Part shown: piece by piece, positions 9,342-18,253 of the stretch | Position numbering within the stretch: position 1 is the stretch's first letter | Layout: each line of letters starts with the position of its first letter | DNA from: Wolbachia pipientis | GTDB taxonomy: Bacteria; Pseudomonadota; Alphaproteobacteria; Rickettsiales; Anaplasmataceae | Assembly (NCBI GenBank): GCA_023052945.1 | Contig: CP095495.1 | Location: 496,001-560,000 of the forward strand | Direction of reading: 5' to 3' | Length of the DNA: 64,000 nucleotides | Translations under genes and position numbers: made by a program | The notes under the pieces: model-generated | Told to the model about the DNA's origin: nothing | The model's input: the letters and a program-made list of their open reading frames with translations, nothing else | Database searches by the model: none

Positions 9342-10781
9342 ATGAATTACCTCAGTTCAAGAAGTGTAGACAAGGAAATATGTAAATTACCGCATAATTT
9401 AGAAGCCGAGCAAATGCTTATTGGTGCAATGATTCGTGATAATAGAATCTGTGATGCAGTTGAAGACACAATCACAGCAGAGAATTTCTATGATCCATTA
9501 CATCAAAGTATTTTTACGCAGATATCCAAAACCAGGAAACACGGTATAGTTGCCAATGAACTAAGCCTCAAAATGTTTTTTGAGAACGACCAAGCGTTTA
9601 CCGAGTGTGGTGGGGTAGAGTATTTAGCAAAGCTTGCAGCGAAGGCAAGTATTGCACTTGATATCTATAGTTTGACTAGAATAATCCGTGATACTTACTT
9701 AAGGAGATGTTTAATCAAGCTCGGGCAGGAGATAGTTGACGATAGTTATAACTACGACATTGAAAATCCTGCACAGATGCAAATCGAACAAGCAATGACA
9801 AAATTGTTCAACTTAGCAGTAAAAAAACAAGGTGAGAAAACATATATAAAACTTGCAAGTTCAATTAAAGACGTAGTTGAGAAGATCAGCACACTGAAAA
9901 ATAATCCAGAAGCGCTGGGCGTTACAACCGGACTTCAAGATCTAAATCAGCTTCTTGGTGGCCTACAAAAATCTGATTTATTAATTTTAGCTGCGAGGCC
10001 TTCTATGGGTAAAACAGCACTGGCGCTAAACATCGCACTTAATGCTTGTAAGATGTTGCAAAAAAGAGCAGATAAACAACACTATGTAGCGTTTTTCTCA
10101 CTTGAAATGTCGGCAGAACAATTAACCGCAAGGCTGATCACTATAGATTCAGGGATTAGTTATTATAAGGCATTAACCGGGAGAATTAGTGATTTTGAAT
10201 TGCATGAATTTATCAATGCTAGTACAGAATTATCTGAACTGCCTTTCATCATAGATGACACCCCTGCGCTATCAATTAGTGCCCTTCGCACCAGAATACG
10301 CTTGCTGTATCAATTATATAATGTAGAAGTGGTATTCATTGATTATTTGCAGCTAATCAGAGGAACAACAAAAAGAAGTAATGAAAATAGAGTACAAGAA
10401 ATCTCGGAAGTGACGCAGGGTTTGAAAGCAATTGCAAAAGAGCTGAATATTCCCATTGTTGCACTATCTCAGCTCTCTCGTTCTGTTGAGCAGAGGGATG
10501 ATAAAAAACCACAACTTTCTGATTTACGTGATTCAGGAAGCATAGAGCAAGATGCAGATATAGTGATGTTCCTCTATAGAGAAGAATACTATGAATTAAG
10601 AAAGCAGCCAAATGAAGGAAACAATAAACATCGGGAATGGCAAGAGAAAATGGAAAAAATTAGAAACATTGCAGAGCTCATTATTGCAAAGCAGAGAAAT
10701 GGGCCTATTGGCAGTGTGAAGCTATATTTTGACTCTAACAGAGGTGCATTTAAAGATTACACGGAAAGGCATAGTTTGTAG
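9342..10781 (+). CDS. dnaB: Replicative DNA helicase DnaB
   Basis: This is the hexameric replication-fork helicase, 479 residues. The N-terminal DnaB domain starts with the typical LPHNLEAEQMLIGAMI. The RecA-like ATPase domain has Walker A ARPSMGKTAL near residue 220, Walker B VVFIDYLQLI near 330, and the motif QLSRSVEQR. The start ATG at 9342 was chosen because an ATG 4 bp upstream is in another frame. It stands alone between tRNA-Leu and an unrelated membrane protein gene. Confidence 0.96.
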   Translation: MNYLSSRSVDKEICKLPHNLEAEQMLIGAMIRDNRICDAVEDTITAENFYDPLHQSIFTQISKTRKHGIVANELSLKMFFENDQAFTECGGVEYLAKLAAKASIALDIYSLTRIIRDTYLRRCLIKLGQEIVDDSYNYDIENPAQMQIEQAMTKLFNLAVKKQGEKTYIKLASSIKDVVEKISTLKNNPEALGVTTGLQDLNQLLGGLQKSDLLILAARPSMGKTALALNIALNACKMLQKRADKQHYVAFFSLEMSAEQLTARLITIDSGISYYKALTGRISDFELHEFINASTELSELPFIIDDTPALSISALRTRIRLLYQLYNVEVVFIDYLQLIRGTTKRSNENRVQEISEVTQGLKAIAKELNIPIVALSQLSRSVEQRDDKKPQLSDLRDSGSIEQDADIVMFLYREEYYELRKQPNEGNNKHREWQEKMEKIRNIAELIIAKQRNGPIGSVKLYFDSNRGAFKDYTERHSL

Positions 10782-10839
10782 CTTGGCAGCAATTTTCTTG
10801 TTCCCAAGCTCGTTGATTATTTTTTTACGTAAAGGTAGC

Positions 10840-10869
10840 TTGACAGTTTCTTAAAAATCCTTTTATAAT
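10840..10869 (+). promoter_or_regulatory. Sigma70-type promoter for the coiled-coil membrane protein
   Basis: A consensus -35 TTGACA (10840-10845) and a consensus -10 TATAAT (10864-10869) are separated by 18 bp, 34 bp upstream of the ATG at 10903. This is one of the best promoter matches seen in the window. Confidence 0.75.
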
Positions 10870-10870
10870 G

Positions 10871-10889
10871 GTATTATACTTTATAATAC
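10871..10889. promoter_or_regulatory. Inverted repeat over the expected transcription start
   Basis: GTATTATA and TATAATAC form a perfect 8-bp inverted repeat around CTT, directly after the -10 box. The position fits a repressor operator or a 5' hairpin. A ribosome-binding GAGGA follows before the ATG. Confidence 0.5.
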
Positions 10890-10902
10890 ATGAGGAATAA
10901 TC

Positions 10903-11658
10903 ATGGTAAGTAAAGGCAATGTGCCCTATTATATGGCTGGAACTCTGGCTACTTTCACTTTATTAGCATCTGGAGTGTTTGCTGTAGCTCCTTATGCTCA
11001 GTTCTTAGCTTCAGTTGCAGCTTTGAGTGTTGGCCTTCCGTTTATTATTGGTGGCGCTATATTTTCTGCTGTAATTATTGCACTTTCGTATAAAGCAATT
11101 AGCAAAAACAAAATTATTGCTGAAAAAGATGTTCAACTGGCTGAGAAAGTAGAAAAAATATCTAAAAAAGATGCTCAACTAGCCAAAGAAGAAGATAAAG
11201 TACAGGCTCAAAAGCAAACAATTTCTGGGCAAAATGACCAACTGACTAAAAAAGAAGTGGAAGTAAAAGCTAAAGAGGAGGAAAATTCTAAGCAAAAAAT
11301 TGAAATTAATAAAAAAAATGAGGAGATTGATAATCAAAAAAAAGAAATAGAAGAACTTAAACACAAGAAAACTCTTGTTCCGCAAGCAATGAAGAATATC
11401 AAAAAAGCATCTGATGATGAAAGAGATACTGAGACTCCTAGCCCAGAAAATCAGCCAGCTAAAGAAGGGAATGGTCAAAGCTGGGGTGCATGGGCTTGGC
11501 AAAACAAGTCTAAGATAGGAGCAGGAGTAGCATGGTTAACATATGTTGCTGCAAATGTTGGACTTGATATTGCTGGCAACTCGTCTAGTGCAGTAGGCAA
11601 TCCTGTTAATAGCGCAGAAATGGTGGACTTGGTGTTGTTGACAGCTCGTCTAGTATAG
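10903..11658 (+). CDS. Membrane protein with long coiled coil, unknown function
   Basis: I do not recognise a named family. The product has 251 residues: two adjacent hydrophobic segments (about 12-35 and 40-65), then a long lysine/glutamate-rich heptad-like coiled coil (about 68-155), a short polar linker, and a second hydrophobic patch (about 200-225). It has a strong promoter and a clear ribosome-binding site. The 3' end looks frameshifted. The sequence coding for SSSAVGNPVNSAE recurs 64 bp later as SSSSIVSNPVDSTED in the -1 frame, and one extra base near 11620 would join them. The architecture resembles the gene at 21016-22033. A role as a membrane-anchored or secreted host-interaction protein is only conjecture. 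Confidence 0.65.
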   Translation: MVSKGNVPYYMAGTLATFTLLASGVFAVAPYAQFLASVAALSVGLPFIIGGAIFSAVIIALSYKAISKNKIIAEKDVQLAEKVEKISKKDAQLAKEEDKVQAQKQTISGQNDQLTKKEVEVKAKEEENSKQKIEINKKNEEIDNQKKEIEELKHKKTLVPQAMKNIKKASDDERDTETPSPENQPAKEGNGQSWGAWAWQNKSKIGAGVAWLTYVAANVGLDIAGNSSSAVGNPVNSAEMVDLVLLTARLV

Positions 11659-11768
11659 TAAGCAATCCTGTTGATAGCACAGAAGATGATACCTCATACT
11701 TATATTTACTAGTCCCAACTATATAAGCATTGTCTTTATGAGTTGTGGGCTTGATGGGGGTATCGTAG

Positions 11769-12029
11769 TACCTAGAGGATGTTGTGGATTGTGATATTCT
11801 TCCTAATCTGTTTTCTGGAAAAGGTAATAGTGCTGAGAGTAGTAAAACTGTTGGATCTAATCAAATGAATATACCAGCAAAAGAGGCTACATGTCTTGAT
11901 AGTACATCTTTCCCTAGAGTAGATAATGGTATAAACACATTAAAACAACCAGATACTCTTGTTGATTCTGTTGAGTTGAAAAAACTAACAGAAGCTCACC
12001 CTTCAGTCTATAGTGCTGCTAAGCATTAA
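11769..12029 (+). pseudogene. Decayed 3' remnant of the upstream gene or of a lost gene
   Basis: An 86-codon open stretch follows a TAG at 11766. A GTG at 11784 could start an 81-residue product, but no good ribosome-binding site or known domain is visible. It is in the same frame as the -1 continuation of the preceding coiled-coil gene but separated from it by several stops, so it is more likely an eroded tail than a separate gene. Its end overlaps the convergent metG gene by 27 bp. Confidence 0.4.
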
Positions 12030-13595
12030 CTTTTGAAAAACCGGCGTAGGTTTAGGCAATGTTATGCCTGAACTTACGCACGCGTCGCACAGAGATTTTA
12101 AATCTCGTTGTTCTTTTGGAATTTGCAATTGATCAAGTATCATTTCCGCTGACTTGGGAACAATTGGCTGCAATAAAATGCCAATTATTCTGATATATTC
12201 GAGTAATTTATAGATTACTAAATTCATGCGCTCTCTGTCAGTTTTGCTTAGTGTCCAGGGTGCACTTTTATCTATATAAGCATTGGCTTCAGAGGAGATG
12301 TTGATCATTAAAAGTATAATGTGATTAAATTCATACCTTGCAAGATGGTTCATCACTTGATCTAGTATAGCTTTACAACTTGGAAGACTTTCATCACCTT
12401 TAAGTAGACTTTGATCGATTGTTGGTACAATTCCCAAGTATTGCTTGTGTAAAAATGAAATTGTTCTTTGCACTAAATTGCCTATATTGTTTGCAAGTTC
12501 TGAGTTTATGCGGCTGATCATATTCTTCTTGCTAAAGTTGCCATCCTGGCCAAAACTTGCTTCCCGAAGGAGAAAATAGCGTAATTGATCAACACCAAAC
12601 TCCTCTGCTAAACCGATTGGATCTATGACGTTACCAAGGGACTTGGATATTTTTTCTCCCTCGTTTAGCCACCAACCATGAACTGCAATTTGTTTTGGCA
12701 GTGGCAAATCTGCTGCAAGGAGAATCGCTGGCCAATATACAGCGTGAAAGCGCAATATGTCTTTGCCGATTACATGAACATTGAAAGAGTTGTCAGCTAG
12801 GTTTGCAGTGCTTGACACTGGAATCTGCGTTTTGGATTCTGCCCAAAACCTCTTATATTCTTTACCCTCAGTACTAGGGAAACCTATTGATGTAAGATAA
12901 TTGGTTAATGCATCTATCCAAACATAGATTACGTGTTTGTCATTTCCCGGCACTTTTATTCCCCAGTTAAAACTAGTGCGAGAGATTGAAAGGTCAGTAA
13001 GTCCTGATTTTACAAACGATACCACTTCGTTTTTTCTGCTCTCAGGAAAGATGAAATCTGGCTGATTTTCATATAACTCCAGTAATTTATTCTGCCAATC
13101 CGACAAACGAAAAAAGTAGCTTTCTTCTTTTATCCATTGAACTTCTGCGCCTGTTGGTGCTTTGCCATCTATCAGTTCTGACTCCTGATAAAATGCTTCA
13201 TCACGAACTGAATACCAACCTGAATAAGAATCCAAATATATTTGTCCTCTCTCTTCAAGTCTATTCCATAAAGCTACCACTGCTTTTTTGTGACGTTCCT
13301 CTGTAGTGCGAACAAAATCATCATACTCAAAATTCATGAACTTAGCCAACTTTTTAAATGAAACACTTACTTCATCTGTAAATTCTTTTGGCTGCATTTC
13401 CTTTGCTTTAGCTGCTTTTTCGATTTTTTGTCCATGTTCATCCGTGCCGGTAGCAAATTTGACTTTTTTTCCAGCTAGTTTCATAAATCTAGCTGTAACA
13501 TCACAGATGAGAGAAGTATATGCGTGACCGATATGCGGCTTGTCATTTACATAATATATTGGCGTGGTGATGTAGAAATTCTCGAATTGCTTCAT
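12003..13595 (-). CDS. metG: Methionyl-tRNA synthetase
   Basis: It charges tRNA-Met, 530 residues, cytoplasmic. The class I signature HIGHAYTS is near residue 22, the KMSKS loop appears as KISKSLGNV near residue 311, and the C-terminal helical anticodon domain follows. The four-cysteine zinc knuckle of E. coli MetG is not visible, as in the shorter MetRS subtype. Near residues 248-268 an extra segment (TQIPVSSTANLADN) is encoded by DNA resembling the dispersed palindromic repeats (ATTCCAGTGTCAAGCACTG on the coding strand). It lies just before the conserved VHVIGKDILRFH, so it looks like an in-frame repeat insertion. Confidence 0.94.
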   Translation of the reverse strand: MKQFENFYITTPIYYVNDKPHIGHAYTSLICDVTARFMKLAGKKVKFATGTDEHGQKIEKAAKAKEMQPKEFTDEVSVSFKKLAKFMNFEYDDFVRTTEERHKKAVVALWNRLEERGQIYLDSYSGWYSVRDEAFYQESELIDGKAPTGAEVQWIKEESYFFRLSDWQNKLLELYENQPDFIFPESRKNEVVSFVKSGLTDLSISRTSFNWGIKVPGNDKHVIYVWIDALTNYLTSIGFPSTEGKEYKRFWAESKTQIPVSSTANLADNSFNVHVIGKDILRFHAVYWPAILLAADLPLPKQIAVHGWWLNEGEKISKSLGNVIDPIGLAEEFGVDQLRYFLLREASFGQDGNFSKKNMISRINSELANNIGNLVQRTISFLHKQYLGIVPTIDQSLLKGDESLPSCKAILDQVMNHLARYEFNHIILLMINISSEANAYIDKSAPWTLSKTDRERMNLVIYKLLEYIRIIGILLQPIVPKSAEMILDQLQIPKEQRDLKSLCDACVSSGITLPKPTPVFQKLMLSSTID

Positions 13596-13640
13596 TATCT
13601 AGTGCTTAAAGCTCTATCGTATCTGCACTAGTGGTGAAAA

Positions 13641-14810
13641 TCAATAGGCTATCACGCCACAAAGTATATAGTTCACATCTACACCTTTAGTTAAATTCCA
13701 CTCACGTTTTATTACGTTATACTCCATGCCAGCCATGTTTTGCAGCGTTACATTATTTTCTCTTAAGTGATTTGCAATTTCTGACGGCTTGAGAAATTTA
13801 TTCCAGTTATGCGTACCTTTTGGCAGCCAATTTAATATGTACTCTGCACCAATTATTGCAAGACAGAAGGATTTGATAGTTCTATTTATTGTGGATACAA
13901 AGATCAGCCCTTCTGGTTTAAGCAGTTCTACTGCTCTTCTCATAAAGAATTCTAAGTTATCTACATGCTCGACTACTTCCATCAACAGAACCACGTCGTA
14001 CTTCTTGTCATTGCTTAGCTCTTCAATGCTGGTGTGCGTATATTCTATATTTAACCCTACTTTTTTCGCATGTGATTGTGCCACTTTTATGTTTCCCTCA
14101 CACACATCTATTCCTACAACGTTAATACCAACACGTGCCATTGACTCTGACAAAATGCCACCACCACAACCAACATCAAGCAATGATAATTTCTTTAAAT
14201 CGCATTTTTTTAACTCTTTTATTTTCTCGATAATGTAAGATACTCTCACAGGATTCATCATGTGCAATGGCTTAAATTTGCCGTTCTCATCCCACCATTC
14301 ACCTGCCATTTTAGCGAATTTTGATATTTCATCTTCGTTATAAGTTTTTGTTTTTCTTTTCTTAGAGGTTATATTGCTGAGTTTATCAAGGCGTTTTTTA
14401 TGTCTGCTTTCTTTTGAGAATTCTGTTTCTAGGAATTGTTTGACTATGTCTTTTGCTAATCCACTCGCAGTAAATCCTGCACCAAGACACAGTACATTTG
14501 CGTTGCCATGCTCGCGAGCTAATTTTGCGATCTCAACACTATTGCATAAAGCAGCGTAGATTCCTTCAAAACGATTTGCCACAGTACTCATGCCCAAACC
14601 TGTACCACAAATTAATATCCCATAATTTGCTTTTCTGCTTGTTATATCTTCTACAACTTTAACAGCGTAATCTGGGTAATCTACACACTTTTGCTGAGCA
14701 GTGCAACCTTGATCTACCGCTATGTAACCCAGGGTTTCCAGGTAGGATTTTATTTCTGATTTTAATTCATAACCAGCATGATCTGAGGCAATTGATATTA
14801 TATCTGACAT
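13641..14810 (-). CDS. rpiB-ubiG: Fused ribose-5-phosphate isomerase B and UbiG methyltransferase
   Basis: A single 389-residue frame holds two complete enzymes. Residues 1-145 are RpiB, which interconverts ribose-5-P and ribulose-5-P: SDHAGYEL near 8-15, the catalytic-cysteine segment LICGTGLGMS near 70, and the typical late RHKKRLDKL. After a lysine-rich linker of about ten residues, residues 158-389 are UbiG, the SAM-dependent O-methyltransferase of ubiquinone synthesis: MAGEWWD, MNPVRVSYI, the SAM-binding LLDVGCGGG near 212, and the late WNKFLKPSE. The two activities are in unrelated pathways, so the fusion probably arose by loss of an intergenic stop. No frameshift is needed. Confidence 0.92.
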   Translation of the reverse strand: MSDIISIASDHAGYELKSEIKSYLETLGYIAVDQGCTAQQKCVDYPDYAVKVVEDITSRKANYGILICGTGLGMSTVANRFEGIYAALCNSVEIAKLAREHGNANVLCLGAGFTASGLAKDIVKQFLETEFSKESRHKKRLDKLSNITSKKRKTKTYNEDEISKFAKMAGEWWDENGKFKPLHMMNPVRVSYIIEKIKELKKCDLKKLSLLDVGCGGGILSESMARVGINVVGIDVCEGNIKVAQSHAKKVGLNIEYTHTSIEELSNDKKYDVVLLMEVVEHVDNLEFFMRRAVELLKPEGLIFVSTINRTIKSFCLAIIGAEYILNWLPKGTHNWNKFLKPSEIANHLRENNVTLQNMAGMEYNVIKREWNLTKGVDVNYILCGVIAY

Positions 14811-14985
14811 ATAAAAAATTGATCTTGCATAACTTAAGGATATTTATATGGGTAATTTATTTTGATCTTTCTGTCAAGCCGTTTTAATACTCCTGATCTT
14901 TCGGGAGTCCTAAAGCTTGAAATAAATTTCGAGTCAGATATGTATAAATTCTATATAATTTTTATCCTACTACTAATTCAATAAG

Positions 14986-16740
14986 ATGGATCACATAGAT
15001 ATTATAAAATCAAAATTATTATTATCTGACATAGTAGGTAAAAAAGTCAGGCTAATAAAAAGAGGAGATAGTTTTGTTGGGCTCTGTCCATTTCATAACG
15101 AAAAAACCCCATCTTTTTCGGTGAGCAATACTAAGGGGTTATATTACTGTTTTGGTTGTTCAGCTAGTGGTGATGCATTTGAATTTATTTCACAAACTGA
15201 AGGATTAAGCTTTAAAGAAGCATTGGAAAGATTAGCATCAGTTACAGGTGTTGAACTGCCCAAAAGTCTTAGTATTACAAAAGGGGACAATAAACTATTT
15301 TTAGCGCTTGATTTAGCTGCAAATTGGTTTGCACAAAAAAATCAGGGCGTTGTAGATTATTTAAAGCAGCGCAAGATTTTACCTGAAATCATAGATAAAT
15401 TTAAGATAGGTTATGCACCAAGCTCTGGTTTGAAAGAGTATTTAAACTCTTCAGGTATTGAAGACAAAATTTTAATTGATATTGGATTAGTAAACAAAAA
15501 TTTTCATGATTATTTTTATGACCGGCTGATATTTCCTATATACAACATTGCAGGAAGAGTTATTGGTTTTGGCGGACGTGCGCTGAGTCCTGAGCAACAG
15601 CCAAAATATTTAAATAGCCCAGAGAGTCAGCTCTTCAAGAAGAGGGAGAATTTATACGGATTAAACTTTGCTTTAAGCGAAATACGTAAAAAACAGCACA
15701 TATTTGTTGTTGAAGGATATATGGACACTATAGCGCTACATCAAGCGGGAATTAGTAATGCAGTTGCTCCACTTGGTACCGCAATTTCTGCAGAACAGAT
15801 AAAAAATCTATGGAGATTTGCTAAAGAAATCTCCATCTGTATGGATGGAGATAGTGCTGGACGTCATGCTGCTACCCGAGTTGCAGAACTTGCTCTGCCA
15901 ATATTAGAGCCTGGATACACGTTAAAGTTTGTAACTTTGCCGAGTAATAAAGATCCATACGATATATGTAACGAACTGGCATACAAGAAAGAAGACGTGT
16001 TGACTGCTCTTGACCATTCAACAAAACTGCATTCTGAATATTTATGGCATCACATAGTCAATAATAGTCTGCAAAGCTACGAAAAACTTGCTCCAGAAAA
16101 ATATTCAGTTCTTGAGCACAGGTTCATGGAATATGTAAATGCTATTAGCAACAGCAGTATTAGAAGGTATTACAGAGATTATTTTTATAATAAGGCCAGT
16201 GAACTGAGAAGAAGCTTTAAAAAGCTGATTTTTAATAGCAAAGCAACAAAAGGTGAGTATCTTCATAACAAATCTCCAGAGCTAATTGAAGCAGAGCAAA
16301 ACCAGGCTATAATTCTGCGTATAATAATAGAATTCCCCGAGATCTTACACCATCCTATATTTTTTGAGCAATTTTCTCATTTTGAATTTACTAATGCAGA
16401 AATGAAGAACTTACAACAGCATGTAATTGATTTGACAGATAGTGGAAGTGAGCCCAATAAAGAGGTTTTGTTACAAGAGTTAGAGCAATTTAACATTGAT
16501 GAAGTCATAGGGTTTATATTTGAAAAAACTAGCGTACTAAACAGTCAATTAAGCGAGAGAAAGTCTGCAGAAATTGTGTGGAATAATATAGTGTTACTAA
16601 AAGAATTAAATGCATTACGAAAAGAAAGAACCGAAGCGAGGCTGAGCGGTAATCTTGACTTAGAAGAAAGGTTGATAGAACAAATAGAGCAAATAGAAAG
16701 TAATATACAAGAAATGCAAATGGAATTTATTGAAAAGTAG
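14986..16740 (+). CDS. dnaG: DNA primase DnaG
   Basis: It synthesises RNA primers at the replication fork. The product has 584 residues. The N-terminal CHC2 zinc finger has C34, H37, C55 and C58. The Toprim catalytic core shows VEGYMDTIALHQAG near residue 243 and DGDSAG near 287. The C-terminal part, expected to contact DnaB, is divergent and charged. ATG at 14986 gives the conventional start. It is a single gene; the remnant at 16760 follows it in place of the rpoD gene found after dnaG in many bacteria. Confidence 0.95.
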   Translation: MDHIDIIKSKLLLSDIVGKKVRLIKRGDSFVGLCPFHNEKTPSFSVSNTKGLYYCFGCSASGDAFEFISQTEGLSFKEALERLASVTGVELPKSLSITKGDNKLFLALDLAANWFAQKNQGVVDYLKQRKILPEIIDKFKIGYAPSSGLKEYLNSSGIEDKILIDIGLVNKNFHDYFYDRLIFPIYNIAGRVIGFGGRALSPEQQPKYLNSPESQLFKKRENLYGLNFALSEIRKKQHIFVVEGYMDTIALHQAGISNAVAPLGTAISAEQIKNLWRFAKEISICMDGDSAGRHAATRVAELALPILEPGYTLKFVTLPSNKDPYDICNELAYKKEDVLTALDHSTKLHSEYLWHHIVNNSLQSYEKLAPEKYSVLEHRFMEYVNAISNSSIRRYYRDYFYNKASELRRSFKKLIFNSKATKGEYLHNKSPELIEAEQNQAIILRIIIEFPEILHHPIFFEQFSHFEFTNAEMKNLQQHVIDLTDSGSEPNKEVLLQELEQFNIDEVIGFIFEKTSVLNSQLSERKSAEIVWNNIVLLKELNALRKERTEARLSGNLDLEERLIEQIEQIESNIQEMQMEFIEK

Positions 16741-16759
16741 AGCTGTTATAAAAAAATTC

Positions 16760-16885
16760 ATGCCAAATCTCAATAAATATAGAGTTTCAATGAACATAGA
16801 CCAGGCTGATAAGTTTATAAAGGACACTTTACAAATTGAAATTGATAGTGTTAAACAATTGGGTACCCGTTTAATGGAGCGTTAA
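16760..16885 (+). pseudogene. Possible N-terminal remnant of a KpsF/GutQ-type sugar isomerase
   Basis: A short frame of 41 codons starts at ATG 16760, with an internal ATG at 16790 that gives MNIDQADKFIKDTLQIEI. This reads like the N-terminal helix of KpsF/GutQ (SIS-domain arabinose-5-phosphate isomerase) proteins, then stops. No SIS domain follows. It is best seen as a truncated remnant. The call is from remembered family features only. Confidence 0.35.
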
Positions 16886-17139
16886 AACTCTATTTAAATA
16901 TATACTAATATACTGAGTTTTGTTACAATATTCTTATTTCCATAATATCATTTGATGGAAATTTTCAGTCTTATGCACAACTTTATTTGCAATTTTACAT
17001 TTTTATTCGATTAAAAATTGCATTTTTGCAATAAAAAACTTACTTATTGTAGGAAAATCTTGTGTTTGTTCTCATATAAAATTATTTATGGAGTGACAAT
17101 GGTGCATGTATTATACTTACATTTCTGATTCGAAAATTT
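16886..17139. other. AT-rich gap without a recognised gene
   Basis: About 250 bp between the kpsF-like remnant and the membrane fusion protein. I see only AT-rich sequence with short A and T runs, no tRNA, no long frame and no strong promoter. Confidence 0.5.
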
Positions 17140-18222
17140 ATGCAGTTGTTTCTAACAAAATTAGTTAACAAATTCTATTGTTTAAAGATGAGAAATAAAG
17201 TAATCATCATTTCCAGTATTGCTTTTATTCTACTGTTTTTTAGCAGCAGTGCATTTTTAAAAAAAGATCAGGCGGTTCATAGTGGTAATGCAACTAGTAG
17301 CTTTTCAGTAAAAATTCAAGAATGTGCGCCGCAAAACCGCACTATATATTTAAATTTTTCTGGTACAGTAAATCCCTTACATAGAGCTAGCCTTGTCCCA
17401 AAAATAAGTGGTAAGATTATTGCTATTTATTTACCTGATGGTGAAAAGGTAAAAAGAGATGATGTAGTGTTAAAGATAGAAGATTATGGCAGGATTGAGC
17501 AAGCTCAAAAAGCTAAAGCTTTATTAAAGCAGCGTGAAATTGAGTATGATTCCTCTCACAAACTGAATAAAAAAGGTTATAGAGCACAAATACAAGTAGA
17601 AGCAGCTTTTACTGCGTTACAAAGTGCAAAAGCTGACCTAAAAAGGCTAGAATTGGATTTAGAAAATACTGCAGTCACATCTCCTATAGATGGTTATATT
17701 GATAAAATCAATGCAAACGAAGGGGATTTTGTTAATGCTGGGCAAAAAATAGCTGACGTGGTTAATTTCGATCAAATTCTTGTAGTATTATACATTTCGG
17801 AAAATGAAGTAAATAAAATAGAGCTAGGCAGCACAGCTCAAATTAATTTGCTGGATGGAAAAGAATTGGCAGGTGAAGTAAGTTTTATTAGTAAAATTGC
17901 TGAGCCTAAAACTGGGTCTTATAGGGTAGAAGTGAAGGTAACTAATAATAAAATGATATCCTTGCAGGGACTAACTGCCAACGTAAGGCTACCTTCAGGC
18001 GAAAGATTTACATATAAAGTTCCTTCTTCAGCCCTGAGTTTAAGTGACGAGGGTGCTCTTGGAATAAAGATTGTTGACGACAATAATTATGTAATATTTG
18101 TACCAATAGAAATTGTTGACCATGAGAGCGATGGGGTTTGGATAGTAGCAAATAACGAAGGTAAACCCATAAAGTTAATAGTATTGGGCCACCTATTTGT
18201 TAAGCCTGGTGATAAGGTTTAA
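17140..18222 (+). CDS. RND/HlyD-type efflux membrane fusion protein
   Basis: This is a periplasmic adaptor anchored in the inner membrane, linking an efflux pump to the outer membrane. One N-terminal membrane helix lies about residues 17-38. It is followed by a lipoyl-like half (VPKISGKIIAIYLPDGEKV), an alpha-helical hairpin (about 110-170), the second lipoyl half (AVTSPIDGYIDKINANEGD), and a beta-barrel region. The total of 360 residues is normal for the AcrA/MdtA class. No inner-membrane RND partner is adjacent. An alternative start is ATG 17188 (MRNKVIII), which would leave a shorter cytoplasmic tail. Confidence 0.85.
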   Translation: MQLFLTKLVNKFYCLKMRNKVIIISSIAFILLFFSSSAFLKKDQAVHSGNATSSFSVKIQECAPQNRTIYLNFSGTVNPLHRASLVPKISGKIIAIYLPDGEKVKRDDVVLKIEDYGRIEQAQKAKALLKQREIEYDSSHKLNKKGYRAQIQVEAAFTALQSAKADLKRLELDLENTAVTSPIDGYIDKINANEGDFVNAGQKIADVVNFDQILVVLYISENEVNKIELGSTAQINLLDGKELAGEVSFISKIAEPKTGSYRVEVKVTNNKMISLQGLTANVRLPSGERFTYKVPSSALSLSDEGALGIKIVDDNNYVIFVPIEIVDHESDGVWIVANNEGKPIKLIVLGHLFVKPGDKV

Positions 18223-18253
18223 GACATAAGATCCCTTTTCATAGTATACTACG

